Positions 29,281-36,079 of a DNA stretch of 36,079 nucleotides are shown in pieces. The DNA is from Zygnema cylindricum. Lineage: Eukaryota > Streptophyta > Zygnematophyceae > Zygnematales > Zygnemataceae. Location of the stretch: NCBI GenBank assembly GCA_037447655.1, contig JBBHKE010003241.1, positions 25,001 to 61,079 on the forward strand. The letters are read 5' to 3'. Both the position numbers and the translations under genes were made by a program. Positions within the stretch are counted from its first letter, which is position 1. Every line of letters begins with the position of its first letter. The notes under the pieces are model-generated. The model ran no database searches and was not told the origin of the DNA. It saw only the letters and a program-made list of their open reading frames with translations.

Positions 29281-30592
29281 TGTTGTTTTTGAAAAGTTAG
29301 TTTCGTGCGTACGCGGTGTTTCGTGCGTGCGCGTGTTGGCATGTGTACGCATTTACGTGATATACTGTGGAGGTTCGAAAGGATTTGCGGATTGGGGGAA
29401 TTAAATGTACGAGTAAATTTAATGGGGTAATTGAGTGGCGTGAAATGTGATAGCAAATGGACGGCAGATCGCGAATCGATCCGACGATTAATGTTCAAAA
29501 TGTTTTTAAAGTGTTCGCCGTAAATACGGACCATAATGGGACAGGCGACATTTATTAAAAGGGACGTCGCCGGTACGGTTCGTCTTATTTGACAGGTGTA
29601 TTCTAATTTCGACGTGCGACATTTATGACGAAGTACGTGATTTCGGTACGGACGGGATTTGGATGGTACGGGTTATTTCGGCAAGTGATTCGAGTTACAC
29701 GTGGAGGGCGGACGACGTCCGCCGATATTTTCAAGGGATCGTATTGTTTGATAACGTGTTATTAAGTGGACCGTACATATGCGATGTCGGTTCACTACGT
29801 AGATTTATCTGCAAGTGACTAAGCGAGTTGTCGCTTATGACGCGTATTTTGCGGACGCGTCGGTCTAAATATTTGAAACAACATTGTCTTGTCTTACGTG
29901 AATTAATATTTTAGTGTTGATTATTACAGTTTCTATTTAGGTGATCATTTAGGGTTTCGGTATTTTAATTTGTGTGTATGCAGTGTCGTACTTGCAGACA
30001 AGTGTACGCTTATGATTCGTCAACTCTCAGGTGTACACTTACGGTTAGGCTATTTGTCGTTGTAGATTATTATGGTTAAATAATATTTAGTGGAAGTTAT
30101 GTTGTTTAATTTGACACGTAGCTATTTGCTGACAGCTCACAAATGTATATATAGATTTGAGCTTCATTAAGAAATCATCAATGCTTAGCATGAAAAGTAG
30201 GGACCGAAGATGTAGACTTTTAGGGTTGCCGATAAGGTCATGCACTTTGAATGATATAATGATTATTTGATTATACTTTGATTATACTTTTGTTTATGTG
30301 TGATGCATTTGTTTGTTATTATTTCTTTATGTTATTTTATATATGTTTGATATGCACTGTTTATGCATTTGTCTTAGGGTTTGTTTATGTCGATTATTCC
30401 ATCAAACCTTAGATGTTGTAATAGGGTTTATTTATGTTGATTATTCCATGAAACCCTAAATGTTGTTTGTTGCGTCTGTGTACGCATATAGAGGATGCAT
30501 TTCAAATGATTGTTCATTGGCCTAGCTTTGCTTAGCTTCTTGCATGATAGTTTGGGTTGCTTCTGCGGTCTATTTTAGACCAAAGAACAATA
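29281..30592 (+). repeat. LARD 5' LTR
   Basis: 1312 bases, matching 31710-33021 at all but about eight positions (about 0.6% by eye). A TGTATATATAGA word near 30145-30156 is a candidate TATA box. It contains a 47-base tandem pair (30375-30421 and 30422-30468). The last bases read ACAATA where the other LTR has ACAACA, a C-to-T change. Confidence 0.95.
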
Positions 30593-30606
30593 GGTTATGG
30601 GCCCAC
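30593..30606 (+). other. LARD primer binding site, half-tRNA-iMet type
   Basis: GGTTATGGGCCCAC directly follows the left LTR. It is complementary to GUGGGCCCAUAACC in the anticodon stem-loop of plant initiator tRNA-Met, not to the tRNA 3' end. The same 14 bases follow the 5' LTR of the host copia element on the other strand. Confidence 0.88.
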
Positions 30607-30608
30607 AC

Positions 30609-31701
30609 CCCATCTATCTTATGTTAGGTTAAGTCGAGATAGGATTGTGTCACACGCATTGTAGCGGGTTAATTTTGTTCTTGTTGGTTGTATTGCAGTA
30701 ATGGTGTCTGTGTACCCATGAGATCGGCCTTATCATAGTATTGGTATGTGCCGAGTTTAATCTTGCATCGCCCCAAGGGTTAACTTAGTGACAGTGCCGA
30801 AATGTCTACCCTCAATGAAAATGATTTATTTTTAGAAATGATATTTTATTTTTGGAAAATATATGTTTATTTTTAATGAAGCATTTCAAAATGTGGAGAT
30901 TTGACGTTTGATGGAGAGATGTGGAAGGAGGAGTTTCGACGTTTGAGGAGAGAGATCCGAAAGGTGGAGTTGTGGCATTTGGTGAAAGATCCGAATTTGT
31001 GGATCTATGATTATGGGATGTTATGAGATTTTATTTTTCGGTTGTTTGTAGTTTTGGGAAATGTAACATTATTGGAGCTTAAAATTGGGATAGAGAATGT
31101 AGATTGTATTTATTTTTATTTTTAATGCTTTATTTTGTGGGATTAAGTACGCGGGTTGTGAAATTTAGAAAAATTGGAAAGTTTTATTTTTGGAAATTGT
31201 TATGGTAGTTAGAGGAAAATATGGTAATTTTGTTGGAATTTTGATTAATTTTGGTAGAATTCATTTTGGGAAAATAGTTTATTATTTATGTATTTTTATG
31301 GGAAATTTTCGGATTTAATTATTAAATAAAAAAAAAAAAAAAAAAAATGAAATCAAAATAATTTTAGTGTGGTAGGAGTTGTTTAAGTGGGGATAATTTA
31401 TTAGTGTGATCTTTTGGCTTTAATTTTTTAGTTGATTTGTGACAGAATTGTGAGAAGTAGATTTGGATTTAGATATTGTTGAGAAAAGAGAAAATTTTGT
31501 TGTAATCGGAAAATGAAAATATATATATTGTGTATTATGATATTTGGAAAGATTTATGGAGGCAGCGGAAGCAGTGGTGTAGCGAAGGCGGATTCAGATG
31601 GAGGAGGCAGCTGAATGTGACATTGGTGACAGCTGATGACGTAGTTCCATGAAGTGTGACAGATGATGACGTAGCATCATGGATGCACGAAACTAAATTT
31701 T
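30609..31701 (+). other. LARD interior, non-coding
   Basis: This stretch lacks open frames of note in either strand. It is T- and G-rich on the plus strand and includes a 20-base A run (31328-31347). A packaging signal is likely needed here, but none can be named from sequence. Confidence 0.7.
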
Positions 31702-31709
31702 CGGGGGAG
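31702..31709 (+). other. LARD polypurine tract
   Basis: CGGGGGAG abuts the TGTTGT start of the right LTR. With the primer site at 30593 this fixes the plus-strand orientation of the element. Confidence 0.8.
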
Positions 31710-33021
31710 TGTTGTTTTTGAAAAGTTAGTTTCGTGCGTAAGCGGTGTTTCGTGCGTGCGCGTGTTCGCGTGTGTACGCATTTACGTGATATACTGTGGA
31801 GGTTCGAAAGGATTTGCGGATTGGGGGAATTAAATGTACGAGTAAATTTAATGGGGTAATTGAGTGGCGTGAAATGTGATAGGAAATGGACGGCAGATCG
31901 CGAATCGATCCGACGATTAATGTTCGAAATGTTTTTAAAGTGTTCGCCGTAAGTACGGACCATAATGGGACAGGCGACATTTATTAAAAGGGACGTCGCC
32001 GGTACGGTTCGTCTTATTTGACAGGTGTATTCTAATTTCGACGTGCGACATTTATGACGAAGTACGTGATTTCGGTACGGACGGGATTTGGATGGTACGG
32101 GTTATTTCGGCAAGTGATTCGAGTTACACGTGGAGGGCGGACGACGTCCGCCGATATTTTCAAGGGATCGTATTGTTTGATAACGTGTTATTAAGTGGAC
32201 CGTACATATGCGATGTCGGTTCACTACGTAGATTTATCTGCAAGTGACTAAGCGAGTTGTCGCTTATGACGCGTATTTTGCGGACGCGTCGGTCTAAATA
32301 TTTGAAACAACATTGTCTTGTCTTACGTGAATTAATATTTTAGTGTTGATTATTACAGTTTCTATTTAGGTGATCATTTAGGGTTTCGGTATTTTAATTT
32401 GTGTGTATGCAGTGTCGTACTTGCAGACAAGTGTACGCTTATGATTCGTCAACTCTCAGGTGTACACTTACGGTTAGGCTATTTGTCGTTGTAGATTATT
32501 ATGGTTAAATAATATTTAGTGGAAGTTATGTTGTTTAATTTGACACGTAGCTATTTGCTGACAGCTCACAAATGTATATATAGATTTGAGCTTCATTAAG
32601 AAATCATCAATGCTTAGCATGAAAAGTAGGGACCGAAGATGTAGACTTTTAGGGTTGCCGATAAGGTCATGCACTTTGAATGATATAATGATTATTTGAT
32701 TATACTTTGATTATACTTTTGTTTATGTGTGATGCATTTGTTTGTTATTATTTCTTTATGTTATTTTATATATGTTTGATATGCACTGTTTATGCATTTG
32801 TCTTAGGGTTTGTTTATGTCGATTATTCCATCAAACCTTAGATGTTGTAATAGGGTTTATTTATGTTGATTATTCCATGAAACCCTAAATGTTGTTTGTT
32901 GCGTCTGTGTACGCATATAGAGGATGCATTTCAAATGATTGTTCATTGGCCTAGCTTTGCTTAGCTTCTTGCATGATAGTTTGGGTTGCTTTTGCGGTCT
33001 ATTTTAGACCAAAGAACAACA
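31710..33021 (+). repeat. LARD 3' LTR
   Basis: 1312 bases, near-identical to 29281-30592. Its right edge ACAACA abuts the copia gag sequence. The 47-base tandem pair lies at about 32804-32897. Confidence 0.95.
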
Positions 33022-33825
33022 CCTCCCCCCATAGTTTTCGACCACTTTCCGAGAATCCTTGTTCCTCCAATCGGTCGAAGTTGCCAAGGCTTGGCCACTC
33101 TTTCCTCTCCTTCGGATCTCAATCGTATTCTCCCGAACGAGAATCATCCCTACCACTGAGTTCCATATCCACCTTGAGTCCGGCAAGTCCTGCACACGGT
33201 TGACTATGAATTCATCGGGTAACTTCATCAATAAAAATTAACCTTTTCTTTTTCACTAAAATCTTTTCCCGCACTCTCTAGGTCCATGAAGAGTGTAGCA
33301 AGCTCATTGCAAAAATCCAACATTTTCCACCCTTTGTATACATATTAGTTAACTTTCTGATCAGCCAACTGTTGTTGCTGAATCGTACCACTTCGGTACA
33401 TCTCTATAAGAGCCATCCACAGATCGGATGCCCTTTCTAACTGCAAATAAGGACATGCAAGTCCTTGAGTATGATGGCGTAGGTTGAAGTGCTTTGCTGC
33501 GATATTGTTGAAATCTCAGGTTTCAATATCATTCACCTCGTTCCTCGGAATAGGTGACATGAATGCTAAACAAGTTGCTATTGGTGTGGTTGTCTCCTTC
33601 TCCGCTCCTTTGTCCACCACCTCTCCTTCCTTTGTCTCCTCCGTTGAAGGTGGACCTGCTTTCTTTATGAATCTGCTTCTTTCAAACCCTGGAGGAATTC
33701 CAAGACTTGATGGACGCCCCAATCGTCCACTCACTATCCCCCAAAACCTTTTTTCGGATAGAGCTCCTATCATCATACTTTCTCAGTATATGAAGTGAGT
33801 TCCATTAAAGATTGGTACCCTAGAG
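33022..33825 (-). pseudogene. Copia gag, N-terminal part, broken
   Basis: Minus-strand frames read RSRFIKKAGPPSTEETKEGE (about 33620-33680), a stop near 33516, then a helical stretch with LERASDLWMALIEMYRSGTI (about 33385-33445), which resembles the copia-type gag (UBN2-like) region, a stop, and MKLPDEFIVNRVQDLPDSRW leading to the nested element at 33021. The zinc knuckle is resumed on the far side at 29280. A first Met lies near 33805 (MELTSYTEKV, then two stops), so the real start is uncertain. Gag forms the particle and binds RNA. At least three stops or shifts. Confidence 0.8.
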
Positions 33826-33840
33826 GGTGGGCCCATAACC
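33826..33840 (-). other. Copia primer binding site, half-tRNA-iMet type
   Basis: On the minus strand GGTTATGGGCCCACC directly follows the 5' LTR end (GTTTCA). All 15 bases are complementary to GGUGGGCCCAUAACC of plant initiator tRNA-Met (anticodon arm). Drosophila copia primes from a 5' fragment of the same tRNA. Confidence 0.9.
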
Positions 33841-34909
33841 TGAAACTCTGAGACCTCCATAAGTCCTCAGAGTGGACAGCTTCCAAGAAGCATCTAGGAT
33901 AACCCTGACCCGTTTGTGTTTCAGCAAAAACAACTGCCACCCTGGCAGACAAAAACAATGGCTAACTTCACCCATGTGAAGGCAAGACTCCCTTGAGTCG
34001 ATAGCAAAAAGAATCTCTGAATTTGCTCCCCTGAGCTGTAAGTTATGGAGGGTCAAAGTTAACCTTTTGTACAGAAGCTCTTTGGGAGAGAGGATCCTAT
34101 CTCCAAATTTTTCTAAGTCCTATCTCTCTCACAGACTCTATCTAGTGATGTATGGAGCCAATCATATTGCACTTTCGTACACAAAAGTACAGTTGCCGGT
34201 GTACTTTTTGTACGACCTGTGTACGACATGGCCTAAATGTTGACACGTGGTATATCCGGATTCGCTCCCTTAATCCTCGGAGATGCCGCGATCCAATGTC
34301 ATTCCGCCACGTGTCATCCGATGTGGCGATGACCAAAAACCGCCAAAATCCTCCTCCGCGATCTCGGAGTTAATTCCGGCCGTCCGATTAAATTCACATT
34401 TAATCGTAACCGTAATAAATACATGCGCTGTATTCGTTTCGTTTAAGAAATAAATGCGCGGTATTAGTTTCTTATCCGTACCGTAATCCGTACTTTTACA
34501 TTCCTAGATCTATGTATCCCGTAAACAATTACAGTTAAATGAATTATCCTACCTGGTAATGTTTAATTAAAAATCAAACCATATAGTACGTAGCACTAGT
34601 TAAAGACTTAACGGCTAAGGCTAACGGCTATCGGCTGCGTGCCGTCCGGCAAGAACCAGGATCAATTCCTGTGGCCGGCATATATCTTTTTTAGTAAATA
34701 AAACCCCTAACGGTAAATAAACTAATATATATTTCCCGTAAACCTCTGGATAGACTAGGTAGCCATGGCTCTAGCTTCCTCTCTAATTTCTCAATGACTG
34801 CGACAAGTTTGAGAGTTGGAGAGAGAAGTTAAAGGTAGACTGCCTCGACTACTTTCTATATTTCTATTTAGACCTAGAAAATACTTTAAACGGACCATTA
34901 ATTTCTACA
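33841..34909 (-). repeat. Copia 5' LTR
   Basis: 1069 bases; minus strand starts TGTAGAAATTAATGG and ends GAGTTTCA. It is about 20 bases longer than the 3' LTR because of one indel near 34560-34580. The word CTGTACAAAAGG (minus strand, near 34070) stands where solo LTR A has a TATAAAAA box. A 78-codon sense-strand frame starting MTLHNL opens at 34056 and runs through the LTR end into the primer site (stop near 33820). Confidence 0.95.
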
Positions 34910-36079
34910 GATCCGGTGACCCGTGGACTGTTGCAGCAAGAGAAATGGGTGGCGAAGGAGAAGAGGTAAGAGCAAGGGATTGTGGCGATTGTTTGGATGG
35001 AAAAGTGGGATGAGTCGATGCCCTCAAGGGAATGTGAGCCCTCTTGTCCGGTCGTAATTTCACCAAGGCTTCTACTGCGAAGGCGTCTTCCGCCGTAACA
35101 ACAGTTGACACTCCTCGAGGAGAAGCGTCAATGTTAGGAAGTATATCTGCACCCAAACCCTACCCATTAGGTCATGTGGTTCCACCCCTTTCCGACTGAA
35201 GACGGGTATCTTGGTCATTCTCAGAAAGAGGCATCCCTAGTGGCGTTCCCAAGATAGATGTAAATTCTTGAACTGGTGCTCCGGGGTATGGTCCTGTCCC
35301 AAGAGAAGTGAACATCTTCCCACTGGGAAGTCCACGAGACCTACGCCTTCCTTCTTGTATAAGGTTCAACTCCCGTTCCCATAAATCCCGCCTTTCTTTT
35401 TCCAAAGCCTCCCAATCCACCATAACTAGTCCACCCCCCCCAAAGGGCTTGACCGTGTGCTTTCACTATTTCCACCAACTCTTGAGTCTTGCTAACCACC
35501 TTATCAAATCTGCAATCCCCATGCCCGGGACTTCTGGATGTGTTTCCATGGTCCTCCACAATCCTTCGGAGGTCGAACAATTGGGGCAACTGGAGGAGGT
35601 TTTTCTGGTGCGGTTGGCCCGGTAGGAGGTAACGTTTCTTCCTTAATAACTAGTGTGAACCTGCCTTTACTGTCACGGTGGCTGAACCGGTGCACTCTCT
35701 TGGGCTTTGGTAACCCCCGTTTGCTGGTTCCTTCCCCTGCCCGGTCCCGAGAGGTCGCCCTGCTCCACGGCGGTTTGTTGGTGGCAGTGTCCTAAGATCC
35801 GATAGGCTGAGGGTGTGAAGTCGAAGGCATCCCATGTTGCTCCCGAACAGAGGTTGAAGAGCCAGTCTTCGATGAAATGCTCAATATTTCCACTACACCT
35901 CCCACTGGGTGTAAGATCCTGGCTTGGTCTGACCTTGCTATCCGCTGCACGAACTCTTTAACCTTCAACTCATTGAGATTGTGAAGGGATAAGATTTCTT
36001 TTCGACCTGACCGATTAGGATCTGCTAAAATTTCGGGATCCTTGTATATCTTGGCTATCGAAGCCTTAGATCTCGTATG
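34910..36079 (-). pseudogene. Gypsy gag-like N-terminal region, runs off the window
   Basis: From the right edge the minus strand reads an open, hydrophilic frame (KIYKDPEILADPNRSGRKEI, LNELKVKEFVQRIARSDQAR), a stop near 35793, then KGRFTLVIKEETLPPTGPTA and a proline-rich stretch (about 35540-35660), and in shifted frames MVDWEALEKERRDLWEREL (about 35370-35425) and a further Ser/Pro/Ala-rich stretch ending HGSPDL at the copia border. I do not recognise a domain. Position and style fit a long disordered N-terminus of the gypsy gag, continued at 24697 to the left. It could instead be an unrelated captured frame. Confidence 0.55.

Larger units (their letters stand above)
29276..33026 (+). mobile_element. 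Young non-coding LTR retrotransposon (LARD-like) nested in copia gag
   Basis: The element is 29281-33021 (3741 bases): two 1312-base direct LTRs around a 1117-base interior with no coding frame of note. The LTR ends are TGTTGT and ACAACA (ACAATA at the inner end of the left LTR). Flanks are CCTTC (29276-29280) and CCTCC (33022-33026), a 5-bp duplication with one change. A primer site follows the left LTR and a polypurine tract precedes the right LTR, so the sense strand is plus, opposite to its host. The host gag frame reads up to both edges. With no gag or pol it must be moved by another element's proteins; the copia-type primer site suggests a copia helper. Confidence 0.94.
24698..34909 (-). 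mobile_element. Structurally complete Ty1/copia retrotransposon, itself split by a nested LTR element
   Basis: Right to left it has a 5' LTR (33841-34909), primer site (33826-33840), gag, zinc knuckle, protease, integrase, RT, RNase H, polypurine tract (25747-25761) and 3' LTR (24698-25746). Integrase before RT is the Ty1/copia order. It interrupts the gypsy gag-like region. The 5-base flanks (AGGCG and GATCC) do not match, so the usual target duplication is missing. The gag is interrupted by a 3.74-kb element (29281-33021). Without that, the copia element is about 6.5 kb. Stops and shifts in gag, integrase and RT, plus a changed RT active site, make it non-autonomous. Confidence 0.92.
14451..36079 (-). 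mobile_element. Decayed Ty3/gypsy retrotransposon carrying a DNA methyltransferase
   Basis: Minus-strand homology runs in the order gag-like N region, gag capsid, zinc knuckle, aspartic protease, DNMT, RT, RNase H, integrase. RT before integrase is the Ty3/gypsy order. Three later insertions interrupt it: a full copia element (24698-34909) and two solo copia LTRs (16169-17258, 18181-19231). Removing them leaves about 9 kb of coding-like sequence. Frames are broken by several stops and shifts, so this copy is dead. The 5' LTR and the start of the coding region lie beyond the right edge. The 3' LTR was not delimited. The methyltransferase between protease and RT is the exceptional part. Confidence 0.85.

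Noticed and set aside
30375-30468. TTAGGGTTT words resembling plant telomere repeat
   Set aside because: They occur once per 47-base unit in an LTR and are not arrayed as telomere DNA.
31535-31963. A 142-codon minus-strand frame beginning MVRTYGEHFKN, with a relative at 29172-29534
   Set aside because: Both come from the antisense of the duplicated LARD LTR and diverge in frame outside it; repetition is due to the LTR pair, not to a gene family.
33826-33840. A tRNA-like GGGCCCATAACC word that could suggest a tRNA-Met gene
   Set aside because: Only the anticodon-arm segment is present, and it sits exactly at an LTR border in both elements; it is a primer site, not a tRNA gene.

Overview
This is eukaryotic DNA with no intact host gene that I can recognise. 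It is a stack of transposable elements. A charophyte green alga (Chara- or Klebsormidium-like) is my best guess. The main reason is a Ty3/gypsy element carrying a cytosine DNA methyltransferase (DNMT), a combination reported for charophytes and, in other element types, dinoflagellates. The long AT-rich non-coding stretches, the MITE density, a 10-N assembly gap and primer sites matching plant initiator tRNA-Met fit a large plant-lineage genome. The species is inference.

Bases 1-12,850 are non-coding and hold small DNA transposons. Three hAT-like families have 8-bp target duplications: A (1443-1948, 6903-7265, 12046-12841), B (6310-6791 and 12333-12815, the latter inside an A element) and C (3164-4704 and 8162-8996, with arrays of GATATATCG). 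A fourth family, E, has TACACCGC ends (691-1229, 9061-9259, 11667-11877). A 1.4-kb foldback element with two ~690-base arms lies at 9972-11349.

Bases ~14,450-36,079 are one large, decayed Ty3/gypsy element on the minus strand, cut up by later insertions. From right to left (its 5' to 3') it has an N-terminal gag-like region (running off the window), gag capsid and zinc knuckle, aspartic protease, the DNMT, reverse transcriptase (RT), RNase H and integrase. Its frame has many stops and shifts, and several are C-to-T or G-to-A changes in catalytic motifs.

A complete 10.2-kb Ty1/copia element (24698-34909, minus strand) sits in its gag-like region. Two solo LTRs of the same copia family (16169-17258, 18181-19231; plus strand) sit in RNase H and RT, each with a perfect 5-bp duplication. 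The copia gag is itself split by a young, non-coding LTR element of 3.74 kb (29281-33021; 1312-bp LTRs differing at about eight sites). Both the copia element and this passenger carry a primer site that matches the anticodon arm, not the 3' end, of initiator tRNA-Met: the half-tRNA priming known from Drosophila copia.

Order of events read from the nesting: gypsy first, then copia and its solo-LTR relatives, then the non-coding passenger. The most notable item is the methyltransferase between protease and RT (about 20,060-21,160), which keeps recognisable motifs I, II, IV, VI, VIII, IX and X in the unpermuted order.
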